Source: Flagellimonas hymeniacidonis
Lineage (GTDB): Bacteria; Bacteroidota; Bacteroidia; Flavobacteriales; Flavobacteriaceae
Length of the DNA: 64,000 nucleotides
Direction: 5' to 3'
Assembly (NCBI RefSeq): GCF_008040165.1
Contig: NZ_VRUR01000002.1
Location: 1,757,109-1,821,108, forward strand
Both the position numbers and the translations under genes were made by a program. This document shows positions 56,872 to 64,000 of the stretch, in pieces; the first letter of the stretch is position 1; each line of letters opens with the position of its first letter. The notes beneath the pieces are model-generated. The model was not told the origin of the DNA and ran no database searches. It worked only from the letters and a program-made list of their open reading frames with translations.

Positions 56872-57619
56872 CATATTCTTTATTCTGTTTTGCTTTATTG
56901 CTAAGGGGCAGAGCGAACCCATAGATCTTCAACAAAAGGATACTGTAGAATATAAACAAGAATACGGTTTAAGAGTTGGTGCCGACATAAGTAGGTTAGT
57001 GTTTTCATTTATTGATGAGGACTACACCGGTCTTGAGCTAGTAGGGGATTATAGATTAACCGAAAAATTATACTTGGCAGCTGAACTAGGAAATGAAGAA
57101 AAGACCCAAACCGAAGGATTGGGAAATACCCCATTGTACAATTTTACCACCTCTGGAAGCTATATAAAATTAGGGGTGGACATGAATACGTATGAAAACT
57201 GGTTTGGAATGAACAACTCCATTTTTATTGGGGGGAGGTATGCCATTGCCAGTTATAGTCAAACCCTAAATGAGTACAGCATTTTTGATAGCAATCGTTT
57301 CTTTAACCCAGATGGATTCTTAGCAGGAGCGCAACCCGGAGAAGAATTCAGCGGCCTTAGTGCATCATGGTTAGAGTTTATTTTCGGTATAAAAGCAGAA
57401 CTTTTTGCCAATATTTATGTTGGAATGAGTGCCAGACTGGGTTTTTTAGTGACTAAAGAAGATGATCGTTTTCTAAATCTTTGGGTTCCCGGTTTTAACA
57501 AAGTAACCGATGGGAGTAATTTTGGAGTGAGTTACAATTATTCCATATCCTATTTTCTTCCATTTTATAAAAAAGCCAAAAAGAAAAAGGAGAAATTACC
57601 CCAAGAAGAAGAAAACTGA
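56852..57619 (+). CDS. DUF6048 family protein, probable outer-membrane beta-barrel
   Basis: 255 residues from ATG 56852 (an upstream ATG at 56831 would not give a signal peptide). The signal peptide ends IAKGQ. The mature part shows alternating aromatic strands (GYRVGADISRL-like, YLAAELGNEEK, YIKLGVDMNTYENWFG) suited to an outer-membrane barrel and a lysine-rich C-terminus. It corresponds to DUF6048, which follows DUF6452 in flavobacteria. Function unknown; the pair may be an outer-membrane protein with a lipoprotein partner. Confidence 0.7.
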   Translation: MSRYFTSIFFILFCFIAKGQSEPIDLQQKDTVEYKQEYGLRVGADISRLVFSFIDEDYTGLELVGDYRLTEKLYLAAELGNEEKTQTEGLGNTPLYNFTTSGSYIKLGVDMNTYENWFGMNNSIFIGGRYAIASYSQTLNEYSIFDSNRFFNPDGFLAGAQPGEEFSGLSASWLEFIFGIKAELFANIYVGMSARLGFLVTKEDDRFLNLWVPGFNKVTDGSNFGVSYNYSISYFLPFYKKAKKKKEKLPQEEEN

Positions 57620-57683
57620 GCAAACACGCTTATCTTTATAGTTCCATAGCATAACCCCAGCTAATCTTATTTAAAAACGTAAC

Positions 57684-57956
57684 ATGAAACTTTATCTGGT
57701 GTTCTTGTTTCCGCTAACATTGTTGTGCATTAGCATATACTGGATGCGTAAATGGAGTATGATTTGGCCTTTTGCTATTGTAAATTCTGCCCTGATAATC
57801 CTGTATGAGTTATTTTTCTGGAAAGGTGACCTTTCCTTTTTAAATAGCAACCAATATGGTTTTGAAAGATTGCTTTTATTTGTGCTAATCCCCTTGATTC
57901 ATGGTATCTTCATTTTTGCATTTGCATTTTTTATGAAAGAGAACTTGCGTAAATAA
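57684..57956 (+). CDS. Small membrane protein of unknown family
   Basis: 90 residues with three predicted membrane segments (about 4-20, 28-48 and 64-86). A short hydrophobic N-terminus and the WGKGDLSF-like stretch are not specific. I do not recognise the family. It lies 64 bases after DUF6048 and 22 before the VOC protein and may be in the same transcript. Confidence 0.55.
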   Translation: MKLYLVFLFPLTLLCISIYWMRKWSMIWPFAIVNSALIILYELFFWKGDLSFLNSNQYGFERLLLFVLIPLIHGIFIFAFAFFMKENLRK

Positions 57957-57978
57957 TAACATTCAAAAAATCTCACAT

Positions 57979-58326
57979 ATGAAAACTAAAAGCACCCCTA
58001 TAAATTACGTTGAATTCAAGACAAAAAACCTTGAAGAAACAAAGACATTCTATTCCAACTGTTTTGGGTGGGTTTTTACGGATTACGGACCAACCTATAC
58101 GGCGTTTTCAGAAAGTGGTTTGGAAGGCGGATTTGAAACAACTGAGGAAGATATTGTTAATGGGGCACTGATTGTATTATATCACGAAAATCTTGAAATT
58201 ATCAAAGAAAAAATTATAGCAGCGGGCGGGAAAATATCTAAGGCAATTTTTTCGTTTCCCGGTGGAAGTAGATTTCATTTTACTGACCCATCAAATAATG
58301 AGCTTGCCGTATGGTCTGACAAATAG
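57979..58326 (+). CDS. VOC family (glyoxalase-like) protein
   Basis: 115 residues with the paired beta-alpha-beta-beta-beta units of the vicinal oxygen chelate superfamily: YVEFKTKNLEETKTFYSNCFGW, split at the N-terminus, and FTDPSNNELAVWS at the C-terminus, which contains the usual metal-ligand glutamate. Substrate unknown. It is a single-domain version, so it would act as a dimer. The neighbours give no clue. Confidence 0.82.
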   Translation: MKTKSTPINYVEFKTKNLEETKTFYSNCFGWVFTDYGPTYTAFSESGLEGGFETTEEDIVNGALIVLYHENLEIIKEKIIAAGGKISKAIFSFPGGSRFHFTDPSNNELAVWSDK

Positions 58327-58335
58327 TATAAAACG

Positions 58336-58566
58336 TTAAACCTCCCGCGCCCCTTTGATGAAAATCCATTTCATCATTACTTTTTTGCCTCCCTGGGTAT
58401 TAACAGCTCCAAATTTAGGAGCAAAAACAGTGGCAGTTATTGCCGAGATTACTGCTAAAAAAATGGGACTCATGGGCACATAATGCCCCAAGGTCAAACG
58501 GGTAATCAGAAAAAGTGCCATAAAGGCAATAAAATTAAGCAACAAGGCCTTATGTTTTGGTTTCAT
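58336..58566 (-). CDS. Small membrane protein of unknown family
   Basis: 76 residues with two predicted membrane segments (about 9-26 and 33-50). It starts with the ATGA overlap on the end of the THUMP methyltransferase gene and so is translated from the same mRNA. I do not recognise the family and see no motif. Its position beside a methyltransferase may be chance. Confidence 0.6.
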   Translation of the reverse strand: MKPKHKALLLNFIAFMALFLITRLTLGHYVPMSPIFLAVISAITATVFAPKFGAVNTQGGKKVMMKWIFIKGAREV

Positions 58567-59729
58567 TTACTATCGGCATTATGTTTTGCTTTCTTGCTCC
58601 CTTCGTACATTTCATATTTGACCAGTCTGGATTCAAGCTTTCCATTGAACGCCTTTATTTTACGCGAAGGTCTAAGACCAACAAATTTTAATGCTTCCAG
58701 ATTCGAAGTTATTAACCAGGCATTTGTACCAGGGTAATTTTGTTTTAGGGTATCTCCAATCTTACTGTAAAAATCTTCAACATCAATTTGAAGTCGCTCC
58801 CCATAAGGTGGGTTAAATACCATATGCAGCTTTGATTCTGTGGGCTTTTCTGTTCTGAAAAAATCCTTTCTTTCTATAGTAATGTATTCCGCCAGATTGG
58901 CATTATCTACATTTTCTTGAGCCTTTCGTGTTGCCGAAGGCGCTTTATCATACCCAATAATTTTATGATGAAACTCACGTGTTTTATTCAAACTAGCTGT
59001 TACAATTTTTTCATGGAGTGCTGCATCATAGTCATTCCAATGCATAAATGCATAAGATGCTCTATTGATATTGGCCGGAATATTGCGGGCTATCATGCCT
59101 GCCTCGATTAAAAAAGTACCACTACCACACATCGGGTCTAAAAAATCGGTATTTCCATCCCATCCGCTACTAAGCAATAAGCCAGCTGCCAAGACCTCAT
59201 TAATAGGTGCTATGTTTGTTGCTATCCGATACCCTCGCTGATGGAGAGAGCTCCCTGAACTGTCCAACGAAACGGTACAACTGTTTTTATAAATATGAAT
59301 ATTTATACGCACATCTGGGTCGTTTGTATTAACGCTAGGCCTTTGTCTTTTAACAGCCCTAAACTTGTCCACTATGGCATCCTTAGCGCGTTGTGAAACA
59401 AACATAGAATTGTTGAACACCTCAGAGTGCATGGTGGTGTCAATTGCAAAAGTTTTATCACAGTTAAAATAATTTGCCCAATCAATATCGTACACTTGCT
59501 GGTACAATTCCTTTTCATTGTTTATTCTAAAACGGGCAATAGGCTTCATTACCTTTAAAGCAGTGCGCAGACAAAGGTTTGCCTTATATAAAAAACCAGT
59601 ATCTCCCTCAAAAGAAACATTCCTAACCCCTTCTTCCACATGGCCAGCTCCCAAGTTTCTCAATTCTTTGGCTAAAATAGGTTCAAAACCGTATAAAGTT
59701 TTGGCTAACATTTTAAAGTTTTCGGCCAT
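58563..59729 (-). CDS. THUMP domain RNA methyltransferase (RlmL/RsmL-like)
   Basis: 388 residues. The N-terminal THUMP domain (about 45-160) binds RNA; the C-terminal class I methyltransferase has the SAM motif DPMCGSGTFLIEAG and the NPPYGERL motif of N2-guanine or similar RNA methyltransferases. RlmL of Escherichia coli is longer because it carries a second methyltransferase domain, absent here, so the target may be a different 23S guanine. Its start is divergent from the ZIP transporter gene. A membrane-protein gene is coupled downstream. Confidence 0.85.
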   Translation of the reverse strand: MAENFKMLAKTLYGFEPILAKELRNLGAGHVEEGVRNVSFEGDTGFLYKANLCLRTALKVMKPIARFRINNEKELYQQVYDIDWANYFNCDKTFAIDTTMHSEVFNNSMFVSQRAKDAIVDKFRAVKRQRPSVNTNDPDVRINIHIYKNSCTVSLDSSGSSLHQRGYRIATNIAPINEVLAAGLLLSSGWDGNTDFLDPMCGSGTFLIEAGMIARNIPANINRASYAFMHWNDYDAALHEKIVTASLNKTREFHHKIIGYDKAPSATRKAQENVDNANLAEYITIERKDFFRTEKPTESKLHMVFNPPYGERLQIDVEDFYSKIGDTLKQNYPGTNAWLITSNLEALKFVGLRPSRKIKAFNGKLESRLVKYEMYEGSKKAKHNADSK

Positions 59730-59785
59730 CTTAAATAAAAATCTTTCGGTAAAAATAGGCTATTTTTATCCCTTCAACCTGGCTA

Positions 59786-60475
59786 ATGAATTTTCCCTTT
59801 TTAATGATTTATTTAATTCCAATTTTAGCTGTCTGGATGAGTTTTGCTTTTGTATGGATTGCAAAGCCTAAGGACAAAAAAAATGTAAAGCTTTTATTGG
59901 CTTTTAGCGGTGCATTTTTATTGGCACTAACGTTTTTTGAATTATTACCTGAAGTATACGAAGGCAATAACCCCAAAACTATTGCAGTATTAATTTTAGC
60001 TGGAATATTACTTCAAGTCTTTTTGGAATTCTTTTCTAAGGGAGCTGAACATGGCCATATGCATATTGAACTTCAAGAAAATAAGTTCCCCTTACTTCTT
60101 TTTTTAAGTTTAGCTGTACATGCCCTTATCGAAGGGGTTCCGGTAGACGGAAACAACTCTATTTTGTATGGAATTGTCATTCATAAAATTCCAGTAGCAA
60201 TCATTTTAAGCATCTTTTTAATTAACTCCAAAATGAAAAGGCAAGCAATGCTCTTGTTTATAGGAGTTTTTTCATTAATGACTCCTTTAGGAACTTATAT
60301 AGCCATGCAATCTCAATGGATGGAACATTATGGGCACCTAATGACCGCCTTGGCCATTGGAGTATTTCTTCATATTTCTACCGTAATCCTGTTTGAAAGC
60401 TCTCAAGGACACTCTTTTAATCTTCGTAAACTTGTTGTAATTATTCTAGGTATTGGGATTGCGTATTTTTTATAA
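59786..60475 (+). CDS. ZIP family metal transporter
   Basis: 229 residues with seven or eight membrane segments. The metal path is marked by HALIEGVP in TM4 and HKIPVAI in TM5, the ZIP signature, and a histidine-rich loop (HGHMH at about 93-97) between TM3 and TM4 could bind metal before transport. ZIP proteins bring zinc or iron into the cytoplasm. No Zur- or Fur-like operator was noticed upstream. It converges with the hemolysin III gene, 14 bases apart. Confidence 0.85.
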   Translation: MNFPFLMIYLIPILAVWMSFAFVWIAKPKDKKNVKLLLAFSGAFLLALTFFELLPEVYEGNNPKTIAVLILAGILLQVFLEFFSKGAEHGHMHIELQENKFPLLLFLSLAVHALIEGVPVDGNNSILYGIVIHKIPVAIILSIFLINSKMKRQAMLLFIGVFSLMTPLGTYIAMQSQWMEHYGHLMTALAIGVFLHISTVILFESSQGHSFNLRKLVVIILGIGIAYFL

Positions 60476-60489
60476 AATAATTTGTCCGC

Positions 60490-61128
60490 TTAGGGAATCA
60501 CCTCCGAACAAATAAGTAACCAATGACTTACAGCACCTCCTAGCACAAAAAAGTGCCAAATCAAGTGATTATAAGGTATTTTTTTAAGAGCATAGAAGGC
60601 AATGCCTATCGTATAAAAAGCACCTCCTAAACTAAGAAAAAGCAGTCCCTTCGTAGATATGTTTTCTGAAAGAAAAGGAACATCAATAACAATCAACCAT
60701 CCCATTATTCCATAAAGCACCAACGAAAAAACCTCAAATCTTCCAGTAAAAAGTAGTTTTAGAATAGTTCCGAAGAGTGCTATACCCCATACGAGATAAA
60801 AGAGCAACCACCCTTTTGAATCCGAAAGAACAGTTAAACAAACTGGCGTATATGTACCAGCAATCAAATAATAGATGCTTATATGATCTAGTGTTCGAAG
60901 TTTCTTTTTAAGTTTTGGATTCTGCACAGCATGATAAACCGTTGAAGCAGTAAAAAGAAGAATTAACGATACACTATAAACCAGAATACTTTCAAAAAGA
61001 AATGGCTCTCCTGTCATATCCTTCTGAAAGAAAAATACAATACCCAAAATGGAAAGCACAATGCCCAAGGCGTGAGAATATGCATTCCATTTTTCTTCTA
61101 TTAAAACAGATTTGAGGGCAGAAGTCAA
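60490..61128 (-). CDS. Hemolysin III (PAQR/YqfA) family membrane protein
   Basis: 212 residues with seven membrane segments. The start is TTG at 61128, the only start before the first helix. The PAQR signatures are present: EKWNAYSHALG, STVYHAVQ (metal-ligand histidine), DHISIYYLIAGTYTP, and the C-terminal WHFFVLGGAVSHW pair of histidines. Family members alter membrane lipid composition or act as hydrolases; the name hemolysin is historical. It follows the amidohydrolase gene by six bases on the same strand. Confidence 0.88.
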   Translation of the reverse strand: MTSALKSVLIEEKWNAYSHALGIVLSILGIVFFFQKDMTGEPFLFESILVYSVSLILLFTASTVYHAVQNPKLKKKLRTLDHISIYYLIAGTYTPVCLTVLSDSKGWLLFYLVWGIALFGTILKLLFTGRFEVFSLVLYGIMGWLIVIDVPFLSENISTKGLLFLSLGGAFYTIGIAFYALKKIPYNHLIWHFFVLGGAVSHWLLICSEVIP

Positions 61129-61134
61129 GAAAAT

Positions 61135-62472
61135 CTATTTGTAACGTTTACCGTGTTTAATAACCATATCCACATCTTGAAGCAAACTAATGTAACGTAG
61201 CACATCTCCTTTAACTGCGATGATATCAGCATATTTCCCAGGTGTAATGGTACCAACTTCGTCAGCAACTCCCATCCAAAGTGCTGGCCAATAGGTAGCT
61301 CCGCGAATGGCATACATGGGATCTATACCAAACTCATTTACCCAAACGTCTAATTCATGCCAAGTCGATTGACTGTGGAATTTCATTGGAATGCCACTGT
61401 CTGTTCCAATCATTAAAACAACACCTGCATCCAACAATTGGTTGATTTTAGTTTCCAAAGTAGGCTTTCTTGAAGGCATTAATTGGAAGTAAGGAAGCCT
61501 ATCTGGATGCTGAACACTATTTTTGATATCCACAATAACACTATCTGGCAATCCTAAATGCCATGAATCATCATCAATAAATTCCAAGTTATCCCTATTA
61601 TATTCAAAATTGTATAGCACTTCAACCGTTGGGCACCAAAACAAGGGTCCTTGACTCATATCTGCAGTACGCTCTTTTATCATTGTCATAACATCATCAG
61701 GGTATCTTGGTGCAGATGAAAGTCCCGTATGTTCAAAGCAATCTACACCCACTTCCAATCCTCTTCTAATTTCCTCAGGTCGATGACTATGGGCAACAAC
61801 TTTTAAATTATTCTTATGTGCTTCATCCACCACTGCTCTGAGTTCATCCATCGTCATTTGATCATGATCAATCAATTTAATGACATCCACTCCAGCAGTA
61901 GCTAATTTTTTAACTTTTCTTCTTCCATCTTCCGGGCTATCCACTCCCCATCTAGAGTTTTCAGTTCCGGGATATGGTTTATGTTGGATAAAAGGTCCAG
62001 AAACATATAATGTTGCACCTGGGATATCTCCATTATTTACAGCATCGCGTACAGCAATACTTGCCTCTAAAGGTGCACCCAAATCCCTAGCACTGGTAAC
62101 TCCTGCCATTAATAGTTGATGCACAGATGCGGGCATGATTACATCTTTCCAAAGCGGCTGATAAACTTTATCCCAATACCCATAATCTGAATGACCTACT
62201 AGTTTTGTGTGAACATGCATATCCCAAAGACCAGGTAAAACCGACATGCCCTCAGTTGAAATTATCTCAGCATTACTGGGTATAGTAGTATTTTCCATAC
62301 TCCCTACAGAAACTATTTTTTCTCCCTCAATAATGATGACACTATTTTTTATTGGGTTTGATCCAAAACCATCAATTAATGTTCCGCCAACAAGAGCTTT
62401 AAGATTGCTTTCCTGTGCGTTAATAATCAAAGAAAAGAGTATGCATGTAGTAGATAAAACTCGGTTGATCAT
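61135..62472 (-). CDS. Exported amidohydrolase family protein, copy 1
   Basis: 445 residues with a signal peptide (ending INAQ). This amidohydrolase-superfamily metal enzyme has DMHVHT (binuclear metal histidines), a lysine in DVIKLID, histidines in KVVAHSHRPEE and CFEHTG, and the aspartate of GTDSGIP. The family includes imidazolonepropionase- and dipeptidase-like enzymes; the substrate is unknown. It is about 86% identical, by hand count outside the signal peptide, to the gene upstream and of the same length. The two copies are separated by 38 bases. Confidence 0.85.
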   Translation of the reverse strand: MINRVLSTTCILFSLIINAQESNLKALVGGTLIDGFGSNPIKNSVIIIEGEKIVSVGSMENTTIPSNAEIISTEGMSVLPGLWDMHVHTKLVGHSDYGYWDKVYQPLWKDVIMPASVHQLLMAGVTSARDLGAPLEASIAVRDAVNNGDIPGATLYVSGPFIQHKPYPGTENSRWGVDSPEDGRRKVKKLATAGVDVIKLIDHDQMTMDELRAVVDEAHKNNLKVVAHSHRPEEIRRGLEVGVDCFEHTGLSSAPRYPDDVMTMIKERTADMSQGPLFWCPTVEVLYNFEYNRDNLEFIDDDSWHLGLPDSVIVDIKNSVQHPDRLPYFQLMPSRKPTLETKINQLLDAGVVLMIGTDSGIPMKFHSQSTWHELDVWVNEFGIDPMYAIRGATYWPALWMGVADEVGTITPGKYADIIAVKGDVLRYISLLQDVDMVIKHGKRYK

Positions 62473-62510
62473 AATGAAGTTTTAGATAAAAAATTATTCG
62501 AGTACGCTTC

Positions 62511-63848
62511 TTACTTGTATTGCTTCCCATGCTTTATAACCATGTCCACATCTTGAAGAAGGCTAATGTATCTAAGAACATCTCCGTCTACAGCAATAAT
62601 ATCCGCATATTTACCTGGTGTAATGGTCCCCACTTCATCTGCAACTCCCATCCAGAGTGCTGGCCAGTACGTTGCACCACGAATAGCGTACATAGGATCA
62701 ATACCAAATTCATTTACCCAAACATCTAACTCATTCCAGGTAGATTGGCTATGGAATTTCATAGGAATGCCACTATCTGTTCCTACCAACAAAACCACTC
62801 CTGCATCCAACAATTGTTGAATCTTGGTTTTTAAAGTGGGTTTTCTTGATGGGGTCAGCTGAAAATAAGGTAGACGATCTGGGTGTTTTATACTGTTTTT
62901 AATATCCGTTATAACAGTATCTGGCAATCCTCTATGCCACGAATCGTTATCCAATTTTTCACGGTTATCGCGGACATATTCATAATTGTATAATCCCTCA
63001 ACGGTAGGGCACCAAAATAAAGGTCCTTGACTCATATCTGCAGTACGTTCCTTTATCATGGTCATAACATCATCTGGATACCTTGGAGATGAAGAAAGCC
63101 CTGTGTGTTCAAAACAATCAGCACCTACAGCCAATCCTCGTCTAATTTCCTCAGGTCTATGGCCATGCGCTACAACCTTCAAGTTGTTTTTATGCGCTTC
63201 ATCCACAATAGCGCGAAGCTCATCCATGGTCATTTGGTCTTGATCAATTAGTTTGATTACATCCACCCCAGCATTGGCCAACTTTTTTATCTTTCGTCTG
63301 CCATCTTCAGGACTGTTAACACCCCATCTAAAGTCCTCCGTTCCTGGATAAGGTTTTTTTTGGATAAATGGTCCAGAAACATATAACGTTGCCCCAGGAA
63401 TCTCACCATTATTGATTGCGTCCCTAACAGCTATACTTTCCTCTAAAGGGGCTCCTAAGTCTCTGGCACTGGTAACTCCAGCCATAAGCAATTGATGGGC
63501 CGAAGAAGGCATGATAACATCTTTGAATAATGGCGGATACGTTTTATCCCAATATGCATAATCCGCATGACCATTGATCATGGTATGTACATGCATATCC
63601 CAAAGGCCAGGAAGAACACTCATACCTTCTGTGGATATTACTTCTGCATTAGCGGGTACAGGTAATGTTTCAACTGTTCCAACTGCTTTTATTCGTTCAC
63701 CTTCTATTAAAATGACACTGTTCTTTATGGGATCAGAACCGAAACCATCTATTAGGGTTCCGCCTACCAAAGCTTTTAGGTTGTTTTCTTGGGAAAACAT
63801 AAAAATTGTCATAAAAAAGATACAGGAGGTCAATCGAAGTTTAAGCAT
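62511..63848 (-). CDS. Exported amidohydrolase family protein, copy 2
   Basis: 445 residues with a signal peptide (ending FMFSQ). All motifs match copy 1 (DMHVHT, DVIKLID, AHGHRPEE, CFEHTG, GTDSGIP). Differences cluster in the N-terminal signal and in a few surface loops, including the AHGH versus AHSH change next to a metal ligand. A minus-strand TATCTTTA near 63865-63875 upstream of the start is a near-consensus promoter box. It lies directly downstream of the rRNA operon terminator and is the first gene of this pair. Confidence 0.85.
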   Translation of the reverse strand: MLKLRLTSCIFFMTIFMFSQENNLKALVGGTLIDGFGSDPIKNSVILIEGERIKAVGTVETLPVPANAEVISTEGMSVLPGLWDMHVHTMINGHADYAYWDKTYPPLFKDVIMPSSAHQLLMAGVTSARDLGAPLEESIAVRDAINNGEIPGATLYVSGPFIQKKPYPGTEDFRWGVNSPEDGRRKIKKLANAGVDVIKLIDQDQMTMDELRAIVDEAHKNNLKVVAHGHRPEEIRRGLAVGADCFEHTGLSSSPRYPDDVMTMIKERTADMSQGPLFWCPTVEGLYNYEYVRDNREKLDNDSWHRGLPDTVITDIKNSIKHPDRLPYFQLTPSRKPTLKTKIQQLLDAGVVLLVGTDSGIPMKFHSQSTWNELDVWVNEFGIDPMYAIRGATYWPALWMGVADEVGTITPGKYADIIAVDGDVLRYISLLQDVDMVIKHGKQYK

Positions 63849-63879
63849 TGTTTTTTGTTTTTCTAAAGATAGCTAAAAA

Positions 63880-63915
63880 CAAAAAAAACGCCCTTTACGT
63901 GATGTAAAGGGCGTT
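63880..63915 (-). terminator. rRNA operon terminator
   Basis: AACGCCCTTTAC (63887-63898) pairs with 63904-63915 around a GTGAT loop. On the minus strand it is followed by a T run, directly after the 5S gene, so it ends the rRNA transcript. Confidence 0.85.
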
Positions 63916-63920
63916 CAAGG

Positions 63921-64000
63921 AAGGCGGCGACCTACTCTCCCACTTGGTATAGCAGTACCATCGGCGCAAACGGGCTTAACTTCCCTGTTCGGAATGGAAA
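63921..64000 (-). rRNA. rrf: 5S ribosomal RNA, 3' part
   Basis: About 80 bases of the 3' region of 5S rRNA. Read on the minus strand it has the conserved TTCCGAACAGGGAAGTTAA and the GTGGGAGAGTAGGTCGCCGCC ending of 5S genes, the latter split at the end of the gene. The 5' third lies right of the window, as would the 23S and 16S genes if the operon has the usual order. Confidence 0.95.

Overview
The window looks like a chromosomal segment from a marine-type member of the Flavobacteriaceae (phylum Bacteroidota). The evidence is a low G+C base composition, promoters of the TAnnTTTG type, lipoprotein signal peptides followed by acidic residues, genes of the bacillithiol type (bshC), families largely confined to Flavobacteriia (DUF6452, DUF6048, DUF6768) and a neighbourhood of guaA, a LysM/periplasmic-binding protein and an OsmC protein. 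I cannot name the genus from sequence alone. Gene density is high. No insertion sequence, prophage, CRISPR array or tRNA was seen.

Layout. 1-6.8 kb: an incomplete NDH-2 gene, an exported M20 amidohydrolase, an ECF sigma factor with a membrane partner, PlsC, a CoA-type NUDIX hydrolase back to back with a lipoprotein cyclophilin, a TRIC-type channel and an RDD protein. 6.8-12.9 kb: a tight operon of SpoIIM-like, membrane, DUF4129, DUF4350, MoxR ATPase and DUF58 genes. 12.9-15.6 kb: a YfiM-like protein, a nitronate monooxygenase-like protein and mnmA. 16-20.5 kb: two large lipoproteins made of four and five FAS1 (fasciclin) domains. 20.7-24.6 kb: yidC, pyrG and a DUF3820 gene. 24.7-29.7 kb: a sugar-isomerase-like TIM barrel and an MlrC-type M81 lipoprotein in one unit, convergent with a LytTR response regulator and its TPR histidine kinase. 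29.9-33.7 kb: a small secreted protein and three tandem paralogues of a family I do not recognise. 33.7-38.3 kb: guaA, LysM, OsmC and DUF922 genes linked by overlapping start and stop codons. 38.5-45.1 kb: beta-phosphoglucomutase, an exported GH65 enzyme, a membrane-spanning TPR-LuxR regulator and a lipoprotein whose C-terminal half resembles aerolysin/ETX-MTX2 pore-forming proteins. 45.2-57.6 kb: GT39, bshC, an M14 peptidase, a carboxypeptidase-like-domain protein, rocD, a second ECF/membrane pair, rlmD, and DUF6452 and DUF6048 genes. 57.6-64 kb: small membrane and VOC proteins, a THUMP RNA methyltransferase, a ZIP transporter, a hemolysin III protein, two near-identical amidohydrolases, and the 3' part of a 5S rRNA with its terminator, so an rRNA operon continues to the right on the minus strand.

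How the parts relate. Most of the window is housekeeping: nucleotide synthesis (pyrG, guaA), rRNA/tRNA modification (mnmA, rlmD, THUMP methyltransferase), membrane insertion (yidC) and thiol chemistry (bshC, OsmC). The accessory interest is in surface and export genes: FAS1 lipoproteins, the unknown paralogue triplet, exported GH65, the aerolysin-like lipoprotein, and the MoxR/DUF58 cluster. The strongest candidates for something undescribed are the aerolysin-like lipoprotein beside its TPR-LuxR regulator (41.2-45.1 kb) and the triplet at 30.5-33.7 kb.
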